Shown here in pieces: positions 22,832-35,026 of a DNA stretch of 64,000 bases (position 1 is the stretch's first letter; the number at the start of each line of letters is the position of its first letter). The stretch is from Bathynomus jamesi (lineage: Eukaryota; Arthropoda; Malacostraca; Isopoda; Cirolanidae). The DNA is taken from contig JAJOZX010000194.1 in NCBI GenBank assembly GCA_023014485.1, positions 1,604,501 through 1,668,500 on the forward strand. The letters are read 5' to 3'. A program made the translations under genes and the position numbers. The notes beneath the pieces were generated by a model. The model was not told the origin of the DNA, ran no database searches, and saw only the letters and a list, made by a program, of their open reading frames with translations.

Positions 22832-22835
<4 letters not shown>
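22620..22835 (-). repeat. 5S rRNA-derived SINE (SINE3-like)
   Basis: Read on the minus strand it contains a block very close to the internal promoter half of 5S rRNA: 'agcgaagttaagcgacat', then 'tagtagttggatgggagacc'. It is followed by the family tail 'ggaggttaaacaacccc'. SINE3-class elements carry such 5S-derived heads. Related copies are at 50873-51075 and, partly, 105-275. Confidence 0.8.
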
Positions 22836-22880
<45 letters not shown>

Positions 22881-23068
22881 TTGCTTCCGCCTGAAATGTT
22901 AATTCTGATGAAGGTCAGGTTTATTGCCCTACCTTAGTCCTACAACTTAACGTGGAATCCAAACCATGATCCACCAAAAGAGTCGGAAATTACAAAAATT
23001 CCTTCCCCGGACTCGATCTCACGACCTCCCAGTGAGCAGCTCAGCGTCTTTTCCACGAGGCTACCCAG

Positions 23069-23111
<43 letters not shown>
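22836..23111 (-). repeat. tRNA-like SINE between AT and GT microsatellites
   Basis: After an (AT)n run (22835-22875), the minus strand reads a tRNA-like module with 'cctcgtggaaaagacgctgagc' and 'gatcatggtttggattcc', close to the 15220 SINE module. (GT)n follows at 23072-23110. Confidence 0.65.
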
Positions 23112-23113
<2 letters not shown>

Positions 23114-24044
23114 GAAATTTATATTAAAAAGTGGTATTTATACTTCACACTGGAACATTACCAAGTCGGTGGGAGATAATTTTTCTTTGCAAACAAGTAC
23201 ATTTTAAAATTTATTAAATAAAATTTTTAAAAGGTTTTACAAAATATAGAATTAAGATTCCTAAATTTCAATGAACGCAGATTATAAAATTCAAATTAAA
23301 AATTCATGCTCAAAATCGTGATGGAACGTCGACATAATACAAAAACGCAAATAAATTCAATTTTATCTCGTCAAAATTATTCGTCGTCGTCGTCGTCGTC
23401 ACTACATCTTTAGAAGCAAAGCATTTGAGGCAATTTATCGTAATGTATGATGTGTATCTTTTTTTTAACTGATACTCGTCGTCGTTTAAGTGACGAGGCG
23501 CCGAGACAATTTTTTTTTTAACAACAAAAATAAATAGAAAAAAAATTAACACGAAAACTCGCAAAATAAACGTCTTTTATCGTCCTTAGCCCATCTCGCA
23601 TCCATTCTAGTCCCGACCAGTGACGAAGCGCCAATTACTGGCGGCCACCGACCGAGATGCGTTTCTGCGCGACTGCGACTGCATTAACGCAAACTGACGC
23701 CACGAAACATTTCCTTTTCACGATTACTCACCCACCACTTCGGGCCTTCAATCTCCCTCCTGACTGGCCCTATCGTAAGGATGTTTGAGGACGCGCGAAG
23801 AAGGCCGATCGACGGCGTATCGAAAGTGTCAACAAAGGAGGAATCATAAGGAAGCGACGCGCAGGAATGCGAGAAACAAAACGACGAACTTGTCAACATC
23901 CTCCTGAAGACGACCTTTTAACGCTACTCATATGTACTTTAAAGCTATATATATATATATATATATGTTTGTAAGTTACACACACACAAGTACCCACATT
24001 TTTACATCCTTGTATCTGAAAAACTAATTTAACGTAACTCAACA
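23112..24044. other. Unassigned DNA, partly GC-rich
   Basis: It contains a (CGT)n tract at 23380-23401. The minus-strand frame 23899-23684 is open and includes a strong splice-donor-like GTGAGT (plus 23723-23728), but its sequence is not recognised and it may be chance. Confidence 0.35.
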
Positions 24045-24340
24045 TTAGTGCCATCGAACTAAAAAGGGCGTGATAAGTGTCCGAGAGGCAACCGAGGGCT
24101 CGAACGGTGGTTTGCGTTAAGTAATTAAATAGTGAGGTACTCGATAATCTAGACAAACCTAATCAGGACCAACGTATCTTTTTTCCTGGTTGTAAAATTT
24201 TTTATTGTTTTTTTAATAACTTTTTTAATGTTCTGAGGTACCAAAAGAAAAAACTACACGTTTGCGAATTATCACACACTCGACCTCACTTTTGCCCAGT
24301 TGCCTACGCAACTACACAAAACACACAAGGACAAAAGTTT
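24045..24340 (+). repeat. Dispersed repeat family R1, copy 2
   Basis: Parallels 20740-21060 throughout, and its right half (ctgaggtaccaaaag, tgcccagttgcctacgca) is shared with 29280-29430. Confidence 0.55.
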
Positions 24341-25300
24341 TATAGAAAAAAAAAAATATATACATATAAAATTTATTAATTTATTTATTTAATAAACCGG
24401 TAGTGAATGATGCACGTATTAAATGAAATGATAAAGTTATTAAATTCTGCCACGACACATGCCTAAGCTTCGTAGTTTAGTTTGAGACGCGCGCGTCTCC
24501 ATTTACCCTACCCTATCAACGCCTATTATTGAAGGGCGTATGAGGGGCATAAGTGCGGTGGGGCCAAAAGAGGATGGGGGATGCGGCTCGTATTAAGACT
24601 TGAAAATACGACGGTAATGAAGAGTTAAACCCAGGGTATCATCTAGGAGCACGTAACTCACGTTCTTACTTCTAAATGGCACGTATAGACGTCATGATAG
24701 CCGTTAATGACACTTTTTTTTTTTTTTTTTGGCGATATTTTACCCTTCAAGTCGCGACAATAATTTATAGACAGAATCTACGGCATATTTTTTTTTTTTT
24801 TTTTATTTTTGAAAAAAAATGGTAATAAATAAAGAGTGTATTATTAAAAAATAAATTAATCGTATACGAAAGAATTAAAAATTATGTTTTAATAAAAAAA
24901 AAATTAATTCAAACCAAATGAATACAAAACCAATTTAAAAAAAATGAAAGATTTTTTTTTTTATCAATCTTTCATTCATTTCCTTACAAACATTTTTTGC
25001 CTTGTGGGCATTCCGAATGCATAATTATAATAATTACAATTAACTATTCTCAAGCGTTTCTCATTAAGTTTTTATACTAAAATTTTTTAATTTAATACTT
25101 GCTTTAAAAATAATTGTTTTTAAGAACCATTCTTTAATTTAAATTTGCTTCACAAAAAACAATTCGTATTTATTTTAACTATTATTATTATAATGTTCAA
25201 TCGACTTAACATGGAAGCAAATACAACTTAAATCAAATATTTTATACGCTCTCCTTTTCATATATATATATTTTTTTTTTCATATGCAGGAAGGGCCAAG
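24341..25300. other. Poly-A/T-rich unassigned DNA
   Basis: Long T and A runs (24713-24731, 24787-24805) and AT-rich sequence. No gene was seen. Confidence 0.5.
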
Positions 25301-25399
25301 GGCGAATTCCAGCAAAAAATGTCCCCCTCCCATAGAGGAAGATGGGAGCCAAAATCAAGGTCCATGGTTTTCGAGATGCCTGGACACTCTTTGAAAGAT

Positions 25400-28300
25400 T
25401 GGAGGTCATTAACAGGGGGAAAGATAGAGTGAAAATATTGTTCCGACCGAGTTGACCGGTAGAGTAAATGAAAAATTGAAAATACCGATTAACCCTTGCG
25501 TCAGAGAGTTAGACAGAAAAGGGATGAGAATGTGTCGAAAGTCTGGTACTGCGTACTCTCCTCAAAGGAGGAGGCGAGTAGTTAGAGAGTTCGGGAGAAC
25601 AGTGTCAGTTATAATAGCAATAGTAAAGAAAGAGTGAGGCAACATTGCGGCGAAGAGAGAGAGTGAAGACAGTCAGTAAGAGGCGAGGAATTGACGAGAC
25701 GAAAAGGCTTTGATTCCATCTGGTCAAGTAGAACCGTGTGGGTTGAGCAACTCCACACATGAAAAGAGTATTCCATACAGGGGCGGGGAAGAGCCCTGTA
25801 CCGCCGTGAAAAGGAAGAAACGCGGAAGTCCGCTAGATGTAGTTTTGAGAAAGTGCCTTTCAAAGTTTAGTGTTGAAAACATCAGCAATTCAATTTTTTG
25901 CACTAATTTTACTAATGCATAATAACTGCACACTTCATAATTTTTTGAGCACAAATCATTTTATCATTACGCATATATAGTGAGCGAATTTGGCGGTTAC
26001 ATGTTTTTTCCCATTGGAAGAGATGTGATTTAGTGGAAATGGGCTTAGGTTTTCATTAATTTAACCAAAATAAACTGGACTTGCGTGTTTCTTCCTTTGT
26101 ATAGAGATGTAGAAATGGCTTACGAACCTCACCATGGTTTTACGCGTTTTCCTTTGCGCGGCAGTGTACAGAGAGAGCAACTGAGTGAGGATGAAGAAAC
26201 CGCGGAGCCAGTACTACATACTTAACCTCGAAGAAGCTGTTTTAGAAAGAGCGTAGATGTTATCCTCCCAGGAAGGATCATGAGAAAAGGAAACGCCAGG
26301 AATGGGGGGAGGAGGAGGAGGAGGGAGTTGTGTATTGTTGAAGATATGGGGATAGCCGTGTGGAAGAATGTGATGAGTAGACAGACGAAGAAACCGAGTT
26401 TTTGAGGCATTGAAAGCCACAAGGTTTCCTCTGCCCCAGTCAGAGATAGACCAAAAATCAAATGTCAGGTGCATCACAGCAGTCCTACGCGAGTCATTGA
26501 GTGACTGTTGTGAAGCGGGTGGAGAAGGGAGGGGTGGAATCATCGGCGTAGGAACAGATAGGACAGGAAGTGCGATTTAATAGATCATTGATAAATAAAA
26601 GGAAAAGAGTGGGTGACAGGAGAGAGCGCTGAGGAACACCACTATTAATAGCTTTAGGAGATGTACAGTGGCCATCTACAACCGCAGCTATAGATCGGCC
26701 AAAAAGGAAATTAGAGATGAAAGCACAGATAGAAGGATAGAAAATGAAGGGGGGAAGTTTGGAAATTAAGGATTTGTGCCAGACTCTATCAAAAGCTTTT
26801 AAATTTAATGTCTAGCACAATAGCAAAGGTTTCACTGAAATCCGAAAGAGGATGACCAAGAGTCAGCGAGATATGCGAGAAGATCGCCAGTAGAGCGTCC
26901 CTTGCGGAACCCATACTGGCGATCTGAAATAAGATTGTGAGAAAAGAGATGTTTGAAAATCTTCCTATTAAGTATAGATTAAAAAACTTTGAAAAGGTAA
27001 GAAATCAAAGCAATGGACGAACATCCAACAGGAAGGAGAAGTACCAGATGAAAGACGAAAGGGTCTACCTAGACATGGTGCCAGTACAGAAGCACAGTTC
27101 TTGAGAACAATAGGAGGGACACCATCAGGACCGTACGCCTTCCTAGAGCTGAACCCAGAGAGGACAGAAAAAACATCTTTGGAAGAGATTCTAATTTCAG
27201 ACATAACTGAATGGGAGGGAGGAGGAGATGGAATAACAGCAACGGAATCGTTCAGGGTTGAGTTGGAGGCGAAAGTTTGAGCGAAGAGTTCAGTTTTATC
27301 AAAAAAGACAGCAATTGAGTGGTCAGAATGGAAATGAAGAGGGAAAGAAGACGTAGTAAAGTTGTTGGAAAGATTCTTGGCTAGGTGTCAGAAAGAGCGA
27401 GAATTAGAATTTGATAGGTTTTCACATTTTTGTCGAATGAAGGAATTTCTAGCGAGTCGAAGAACAGATTTTGCACGATTCCGGACAGAAATATAAGCTG
27501 AGTGAGAGTCAAGAGTTGGATGGCAACGGTACCTTCTGAAAACCACCTCTCTTTTGAGGATAGCAGTAGGACAAGCAAAGTTAAACTAAGGTTTTTTTTT
27601 TTTTGCATTCGTAGTAGGAAAAGAATACGGAATGTACGCCTACATGCCCGACAAATCACCTCCGTGATGCGCTCAGCGTACTGGGAGGTGCCCGTACTGC
27701 CTCAGGGCCTCCCAATCAGCAGCGCCAAAATGCCAAAGGTTGAACTGGAGCGATAGGACAGGAAACAGATACAAGATTATGGTTGGAGGAAACCAACGGA
27801 GAAAAAAGAAGGACGCGTGGTGAGAAATAAATCCATAATGTTGGGCCTATCTCCAAGGCGATCGGGGATACGAGTGGGGTTCTGTAGAATCTGCTCTCGT
27901 CATTCAGAAGAGAGAAGTTGTAATCTAGTTCATCAGGGATGTCAGTGAAATGGGAGGAAAGCCAAAGGTGGAGGTGAACACTGAAAACTACTAAAATGAA
28001 GATTTCGACGAAAGGAGAGTGAGATAGAATGTACTCCACTTTGGAAATGAGGTAGTCAAAGAATTTTAGATAGTCAGTAGAACTAGGAGAAAGGTAGACA
28101 GCGCGGATGTATTTAGTTTGAGATTGGCAATTAAGTCGTAGCCAGAGGGTGTGGAATTCGGAGGATTCAAGTTCAGGAATACAAGAGCAAGTTAGGTCGT
28201 TGCGTACATATACGCAACATCCACATGAAGTGGAGTATAGAGAAAGTAGGAGGGTACAGAAAAGGGGTTGCTGTCAGTTGGCCCAGACACCCGAGTTTCA

Positions 28301-28510
28301 GTGAAGAAGAGAAAGGGGACGATTAGAGGAGAGGTGGTGTTCAACTGATTGGAAATTTGAGGAAAGGCCACAAATGTTGCAGAAGTTAATGAAAAATGAA
28401 TCAGGCAGAGGCCCAAGATATATCGAATAAACAGTAGCAGAACCAGCCCTGCTGCCCGGGCTTGTGTTCGCGGTATCGGCAGCCGGGTAGCCAGAAGTGG
28501 GGACATTTAT
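25400..28510 (-). mobile_element. Decayed Jockey/CR1-type LINE
   Basis: The minus strand reads endonuclease, reverse transcriptase and a C-terminal part in order over about 3 kb, with many stops and frame changes. Endonuclease pieces are 28506-28192 (FFTETRVSGPTDSNPFSVPSY) and 28039-27716 (VEYILSHSPFVEIFIL). The C-terminal part is 25863-25690 (RPCMEYSFHVWSCSTHT). Such LINEs are very common in decapod genomes (recalled, not searched). The 3' end near 25300-25400 was not fixed and no target duplication was seen. Confidence 0.8.
26214..27204 (-). pseudogene. LINE reverse transcriptase region
   Basis: The segment at 27204-27040 has FSSRKAYGPDGVPPIVLKNC, the conserved start of the RT fingers in Jockey-like elements. 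The region at 26543-26214 has LNDSRRTAVMHLTFDFWS and FNASKTRFLRLSTHH, the sequence just after the YADD box. Frames change repeatedly and the catalytic YADD is no longer clean. The element cannot make enzyme. Confidence 0.8.
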
Positions 28511-28516
28511 GGTCTC

Positions 28517-28572
28517 CCCGCGCGCGCGCGCGCACACACACACATACATATATGTATGTGTGTGTGTGTATG
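28517..28572. repeat. Palindromic (CG)n(CA)n-(TG)n tract
   Basis: Alternating purine-pyrimidine sequence over more than 50 bp. The CACATACATATATGTATGTG core is self-complementary, a classic Z-DNA or cruciform-prone layout. Confidence 0.85.
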
Positions 28573-29264
28573 TACTGAAACATCAATGGGTCTATTCGTA
28601 CATCGATCCGAAGCAGAACAGGAGTACTGTATTCAAGAACTGAATATCTGACAGATTTTTATCGCGCCGAAGGAAGAACTCAAGACCGCTTTAATTAACC
28701 CATTCGTGGCCCCTCTAAGGGAGGGATCACTCGGCGAGAGTAAAAATTATGTCTCAAAACAGAAAACACTTTACACTTAACACCAACGACATTACAATAC
28801 ACAGTAAGAATCTAACTACAATTTCGTTATTACTGATACTATTATTATTAATAGTACTAATACTAATAATAAATGATAGGCTTCAATATTTTCTCTTGAA
28901 TCTCTCTTGCTACAAAATAGTTTTGAAATCCCGCCTAAATCCTTACCTTTTCGGAGTAGATGGCGAGTGGTGTGGTGGGGTTAATGACGACCATGGCGGA
29001 TCCGGCGTAAGTGTGGATCAGGTTCGAACCGTAGCGCTGCCGCAACGTGTGTAAAATGGAAGATTCATTAAGGTACCTCAGGTGGGAAAGGTCCTCGCAC
29101 CTGTCGAAGGTTGGGGGGTTGGCCTACGGGGTAGGGGAGAAGGGAAAAAGAGGTATAAGTAAGGGTTAAGTACGAGTGCCAAAGATGGCATCAGAATGGT
29201 CTCATGACAACCCACAAGAAAGGTGTTAGCTCTATCTATCTATCTCTACTTGAACTAAATATGC
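28573..29264. other. Unassigned DNA
   Basis: No gene or known repeat was recognised. A short ATTATTA tract lies near 28835-28875 and a CTAT tract near 29230. Confidence 0.4.
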
Positions 29265-29450
29265 AAACGTGCTTTTAGAATTTTTATATACATTTTTCAA
29301 TGTTGTGGGGTACCAAAAGTGTTACCGCACAAAAATAAATTACGCAACTACATCCATGAATTCACACACACATTTGATTACACTTATGCCCAGTTGCCTA
29401 CGCACACAAATACACAATGTAAAAGTTTTTAAAATTCTATACTTTAGCGA
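29265..29450 (+). repeat. Dispersed repeat family R1, partial copy 3
   Basis: It shares 'gtaccaaaag' and 'tgcccagttgcctacgca' with 24225-24312, with the same spacing. Confidence 0.5.
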
Positions 29451-30303
29451 TTTCAATTCCTATTCTATGAACTACTACAATGACAAAATTAATAAATAAT
29501 TATAATAAATCAATAAAGGAATGCCAGGCCAATACCCAATTTGAAGTCACCGAAAGATTTTCCTCAATGCCAATAAGGAAAACAAATAAAGCGAAAAATG
29601 CCCCACTAAATTTGGTCAAACGGAGCTGCATGACTCTCTAACCCCTTTAAGAGCAGTATGTACCACCCCCAATCCCTTTAAAGATTAACATTCCCGCAGG
29701 GGCTCTACTTCAATCTGTGTCTGTGGAACTCGCTTCACCAATGGCCGTATGGAGATACGCCCATACGTACAAACGTACATGTGGGCATTGCATTTTCATC
29801 GAAAACATCCCCATATTTCATTCACACGTTTATATTAACCTAAAGTACGCCATTCGATCAAACTTAACCTAATCTTACCCGACACTACCCAACAAAACTT
29901 ATCTTAAGAAATTAACCCACAGGGCATTTGCCAATAACATGCCCTCCAATTCTCCGTCCAGCGTTCGATTTATTAAGACAAACACACGCGGGAGTTTGCG
30001 ATGTTTTCCTTTTCTACGTAGAAAAGCCCCTTATTTGTCGAGACTTTAGCATTCAACGAAAGACATTCCTCTTTCCCGAGTCACTTAATGCAGGAGAGAT
30101 TAAACGTCGTGGGGAAAAAATATTTGGAAAGAATTTCAATTTTCAAAATATTCCCAAAATCTTACTAATAACTTTTAAGATTTTTTGGGGGGATTTATTT
30201 TAGCGGTGAATTTCTTTCCGCAGTTGTACCTCAGCTGATAATTACAATTAATTACTTAATAACTAATTAATATTAGTAAAACCATAAATTAATTAAATCT
30301 CAC
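29451..30303. other. Probable intron downstream of the myosin exon
   Basis: No gene was seen. It contains short TTAGG-like variants near 29838-29890. On the minus strand this is the intron following the exon at 30304-30510. The next myosin exon was not found in the window. Confidence 0.4.
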
Positions 30304-30510
30304 CTTTTCTACATCATCTTCGTCTACTTCGATAGCATCTTTACTATGTTCTAACTGCAGTCGGATTTTCCCCTCCAGAAGTGGGGAATCTCTCCCTTCC
30401 TCACTTTCCTCTAGTGTGCGACCAGCGCAGAAGCCACCGCGGTGCACCAACCACACTCTTTCCGCATCCAACCACGCGTGGCTGTTCGCCACTTGTTCTT
30501 CGGACCGCGC
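30304..30510 (-). CDS. Myo18: Myosin XVIII internal exon (SH3-like N-terminal motor part)
   Basis: This is the only host-gene exon recognised. It is 207 bp, exactly 69 codons, in phase 0 at both ends. The minus strand shows an acceptor (TTTATAG, ending at 30511) and a strong donor (GAAAAG/GTGAGA, intron starting at 30303). The peptide contains ERVWLVHRGGFCAG, then GKIRLQLEHSK and VDEDDVEK at the end. This is the SH3-like subdomain that begins the motor of myosin XVIII proteins, where the next residues normally lead into the motor core. Myosin XVIII is an actin-associated, largely non-processive myosin. Flanking introns are full of transposons. Other myosin classes are less likely because of the VDEDDVEK end. 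Confidence 0.78.
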
Positions 30511-30544
30511 CTATAAAGCAATAAAAAATTATATTAATTTTAAA

Positions 30545-30548
<4 letters not shown>

Positions 30549-30601
<53 letters not shown>
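30549..30601. repeat. GT microsatellite
   Basis: About 26 GT units, followed by AT tracts at about 30716-30762. Confidence 0.95.
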
Positions 30602-30604
<3 letters not shown>

Positions 30605-30726
30605 AATACTTATGATACCAAGATAAGTCGCACTTAACACTAAAAAAAGTACTGCTACTGCTAAACAGAAATAAATAAAATAAATAAATAAATAAATAAT
30701 AATAAATTACACAGTATATATATACA

Positions 30727-30762
<36 letters not shown>

Positions 30763-30764
<2 letters not shown>

Positions 30765-30985
30765 ATCGTAAAGAACGACGCTTGTATAGGAGATATTCCG
30801 CGCAAGACGAGAGAGAGAGAACGAAACAAATGAAAAAATGAGGTAACCACCCGGGAATCGAACCCGGGATCTTCCGATTGCCGGTCAGATGCGATACCAT
30901 TGCACCATGGGACTCACTCTTCCAAATGCCGTAATTCTTCTACATACTCGCAGAAACGTTATTTATACTGCGTGTTCTTTGCAGT
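30763..30985 (-). repeat. tRNA-like SINE, single copy
   Basis: On the minus strand 30914-30841 is tRNA-like, with A box (tggtgcaatggtatcgcatc) and B box (gggttcgattccc). The anticodon-stem region TCTGA-CCGGCAA-TCGGA folds, but position 33 is C rather than T, so it is a tRNA-like SINE and not a tRNA gene. The surrounding about 200 bp matches the tandem copies at 35027-35695. Confidence 0.75.
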
Positions 30986-31120
30986 TGTGTGTGTATATAT
31001 ATATATATATTATATATATATATATATAATATATATATATGAAAAATTATTTCACGAAAGTGACACGTGAAAAGTATTTATGATGAATAAAACCACGAAG
31101 GAAAAAAGAAACACAAAGGG

Positions 31121-31160
31121 GTGCTCAAGCGCTTTCGTCTAATGACATCCTCAGGAACAC
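31121..31160 (-). ncRNA. Hammerhead ribozyme motif (Penelope end), minus strand
   Basis: Reverse-complement copy of the motif at 61731-61770, with identical stems. See that entry for the structure. Confidence 0.6.
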
Positions 31161-31228
31161 TGGAGTGAAAGGACAGATCAAGGCAATATATAGGTTACAA
31201 AAATAAACATACATACATACATATTCAC

Positions 31229-31259
<31 letters not shown>

Positions 31260-31465
31260 CATATATACATATATATAGTAAGCATAGAAAAAAATTGTGG
31301 GAGGAGCCAACATTTATATGGTCACAGAAAATAAAGAAATAAAAATAAATATAAATATAATTGAGAAAAAATTAATTACAAAATAGTGCCTTAGTGATAT
31401 ATATGTCACAGCCTAAATAATCATAAAGAAATAAACAGGCAAATAAAAAAAAAAACCCATAATAT

Positions 31466-31539
<74 letters not shown>

Positions 31540-32085
31540 ACACTTTTAGCACTTTGGCCGACCTTCAATATAAATTCAAATGGCTTTTTTATGGAACAAG
31601 TCACAAAAGAATAAAGAAATAAAAATAAATATAAATATTGTAAGTGGAGTCTACCAATTCAAGCTCAAGAGGGTTTTACAATCGATTTAATAGATGCTGC
31701 CAAATTGATATATATGTCACTAAAAAATAAAGAAATAAACCAAAAAAAAAAAAAAAAAAAATTAATTATTAAAAAAATAAAAAATAATAATAATAAATTG
31801 AAAGATAAATTTTAAGAGAGGCACACCAATTTATAAGGGAAAAATTACCACATATGCATATTATAGTCACAAACGAATAAAAAAGTACAAGTAAATATAA
31901 ATTGGAAAACAAAATGATGCCTAGATGATATATAAAGAACAATAAATATATATACAACATATATACGGTATATATACGAAATATAAACGCAATATATCAG
32001 AATATATATATATATATATATATATGCATAAGGGAAAAAAAATTACCTATATATATATATTGCCTTGATCTGTCCTTTCACTCCA

Positions 32086-32125
32086 GTGTTCCTGAGGATG
32101 TCATTAGACGAAAGCGCTTGAGCAC
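32086..32125 (+). ncRNA. Hammerhead ribozyme motif (Penelope end), plus strand
   Basis: Same 40 nt as 61731-61770: stem I GUGUUC/GAGCAC, core CUGAGGA, stem II GUC/GAC, GAAA, stem III AGCGCU. Confidence 0.6.
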
Positions 32126-32160
32126 CCCTTTGTGTTTCTTTTTTCCTTCGTGGTTTTATT

Positions 32161-32213
<53 letters not shown>

Positions 32214-32465
32214 CAGACATGGGGCCTGAAGCCGGCTTTTGTAGACTTTGGCTTCGAGACTTGGTTATTCGTATGGTTTGAGGGTTTTTATTTTTTTTCA
32301 TTAATAATACTAATAAACAAAAATAGTTAACTAAAGAATTTAGAAAAGGTTAACTATGGAACTCGCCTTCCGATCCTAGTTTTATAAGATTCGGATTTGG
32401 CTTCGTCTCCGGTTTTGGCTTCCTGACTTTCTAAATGGCCAGCTTCGACTTCATCCCCATGCCTG
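32214..32465. mobile_element. hAT MITE, same family as 48051-49897
   Basis: It begins CAGACATGGGG and ends CCCCATGCCTG, the same termini as the element at 48051-49897. The subterminal regions are full of GGCTTCG-type repeats in both orientations. Its target is an AT microsatellite, so the 8-bp duplication cannot be verified. Confidence 0.75.
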
Positions 32466-32481
32466 ATATATACACACATAC

Positions 32482-32512
<31 letters not shown>

Positions 32513-35026
32513 AGTTATATATATATAAAACACGCCTACTGTGAGCCATCCTATCTATACCCTAAACCGAATGGACAAAGTAGGTTGCCGAAGTTCATAC
32601 AACATTTGCAAAGTTGTGAAGGAAAAAGATTTGTGTGTAGTAGTAGCACGACGGAATAACGCGGGTAACCACCAACCACGAGGAATTCAAGGACATCAAT
32701 GTACGAGAATTAATGCGAGGGACAAGATAAGAGTTTTGACTATCACCCCGAAAAACACCTTCTCTCGATACTTAACCCACAATAAAACTCAATAAGGATG
32801 AAAAGGGGCAAAACAAATATTCTTTGTGGGTATAGGGTTTTTATTTAAGGAAATGAAATCCCAACCCAACTTCCAATAGAGGAAGCCAATTCATGCTAAT
32901 AAAAGTTAAAGAATTAATAAAGTATAGCGATTCTGAAGCGCTTTGATGCCTATATTAAGAGATAATGCCGTTCGCGGGACGAATACTTCAGATGAACCAA
33001 AACAAGTCATTGAGAAAAAGGAACAATGCAATTACGACTCTTAAGTAACTGAGTTAATTCTGAGGGGAAAAAGAAGTGGTGGTGGTGGTGGTGGGAGGGG
33101 GAAGTCATCCGTTCCCTCCCCAACTTCCCTCAGATAAAATAAAAGGCAAGGGGCAAATGTTACTCCGTCAACCCACGTGGTGTTGGTCCTTATACTGCAA
33201 CAGCGCAAAGTTCATTATTCAGAATCACGAAAACTGATTTCGGAAATATATATACTTTAACGGCAGAAATACCCGCTGCATCGAGGGAGAAAGAGGGGGC
33301 AAAACTTTGGCACTAGTTAAGATTTTTGGCACTTAACTAAACTTATTGACGTACGCGTAGTGCCAACATTGCAACGACTATATATACAGCTAAATAAAAT
33401 CTTTGTTTCAATAACATACTTACTTTAATAAAATTAAAAACCTTTTTCTACATTAATACACACTGAAGCGCAACTCAAGTTAAATACTCTTAAATACATT
33501 TTAAGTAAAATTTAATTCACCCATTTAAATTTATTTATTTTTCTATTTTAATTTAATGCGAATATATAATTCACCTTTTCAAAATGCAATTCCAACAATA
33601 ATTTATCAACTGCATATTCAAAACAGCTTTTAATCTATCTATCTATCTATCTATCTATATTATATATAAGCATTATTTTTTTTAAAAATTCTACGAGACG
33701 ACCAAACGACCTCATCATACCTTTACGGAATCGCTTATAAAGAGTAATGTTTGCTTAACATCGGGTTTGACCGCGGCCCATTTTCATGGAACACTCCGCA
33801 GTCAGCGTCTGGGTATATAATCGTTGAGCTAAATGGCGACAGTTCATTGTCAACAATTACAGAAATGGTGTAAATCAAATCAAATCATTTTGGCGAAAAG
33901 TTTCAACAATTTTACCTCACTTCGTCAATCAATGTACTGTTAAGCGAAACTTGCGTGTTTACCGGGCCTAAAATCTTCAGTTCGGAACATCCTTTCTATG
34001 TTACGACCAGTTCAACCTTCTGGATTAACATCAAGGTTTTATAGCATATCAAGTTGGATGAGGTAGTGGTGAAGACGTCTTACAGAAAAGGCTTGAAAGG
34101 AAATGAAATACAAGGTGGAGTGTGTGTGTTATTATATTATATATATATATATATATATAACGCTACATAAACACAGGAAAGGAACCCTTTCTTCCCCGAC
34201 TAAACTGCCAATTATTCATATGGGAACCAAATGAGGCCACATCCCCAACATTGAGCGTACCCAATCTAATAGCTTTCCTAGTTCTTTTACCGATTTGGTT
34301 CCCGCATAAGCACGAAATTGCATCGTCATCACGTCCGGAATAGAACCGGACCCAACCGAACGGCGTCCTGTAAAAAATATTATTACGGCTAACACTTTTA
34401 CACGATTCAATGCATCACCTTTTAACCAAGAATGGAATGCACCCTACAATATTTCGTGATACCGCTCCCTCCTTTTAGCATCCCTCAATTCCAATCAACT
34501 AAACTCGAAGTAGGGCGCCTTCGAGCGGGGCTTATCTAAACTGCCGGGAACAATCCAATATTGGCGAGGACCGAGTTATATAATCAAGAAGGCGATGCGG
34601 GTAAGAGCGACGGGTGAGCCGATAACTGGATATAGGAAGGCGTGCCACCCGTGCCTTCAGCTTCCATAACTCAATGCGGGAGCGATGCATTACCTTGAGT
34701 CTCTCGTATAACTCGCACACTTCATTCAATGTGGGCGCGATGGCCTTATCACGGACGTGTGGGCGGTCATGGGCGTATAGAGAAGTCTTAAATCACGCCC
34801 ATAAACTATATTTAATACAGTTTTCCTCATTATTCATAAATACGCACCGCTTCCTAATTTTTTTTTACGATTTTACTACGACAATTTTATCATGGAAATT
34901 TTTTTAACATTTCGTTCGGAAAACTTTTTTTACTTTTCAACTTTACTTTCAAACACACATTTTCCAACTACTTTCATTTCAGTCAAAGATAAAAGATAAA
35001 ATAATCTCATATATATATATATATAT
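32466..35026. other. Unassigned DNA
   Basis: No gene was recognised. It contains short microsatellites: ATACAT near 32470, GTG near 33077, CTAT near 33635 and AT near 34137. Open frames near 34216-34910 are short and not family-like. Confidence 0.4.

Larger units (their letters stand above)
31040..32165 (+). mobile_element. Small non-autonomous Penelope-like element with inverted ends
   Basis: The ends (31040-31170 and 32060-32165) are inverted copies of the terminal sequence also seen at 61730-61855, the end of a Penelope-like element. Each end carries a hammerhead-like motif. The interior is AT-rich with repeated 'aataaagaaataaa' blocks (31327, 31610, 31728 and others) and microsatellites, and has no reverse transcriptase. 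Confidence 0.7.

Noticed and set aside
25287..25306. Short match to the polylinker of common cloning vectors (aagggcgaattccagca)
   Set aside because: The similarity ends after about 17 bases and the flanks are genomic, so contamination is unlikely; chance is the simplest reading.
26968..28506. Host endonuclease/reverse-transcriptase gene
   Set aside because: Order, motifs and many stops fit a decayed LINE rather than a domesticated gene.
30841..30914. A true tRNA gene on the minus strand
   Set aside because: The A and B boxes fit, but the anticodon loop lacks T at position 33, the acceptor stem does not pair well, and the same sequence recurs as a dispersed and tandem SINE.
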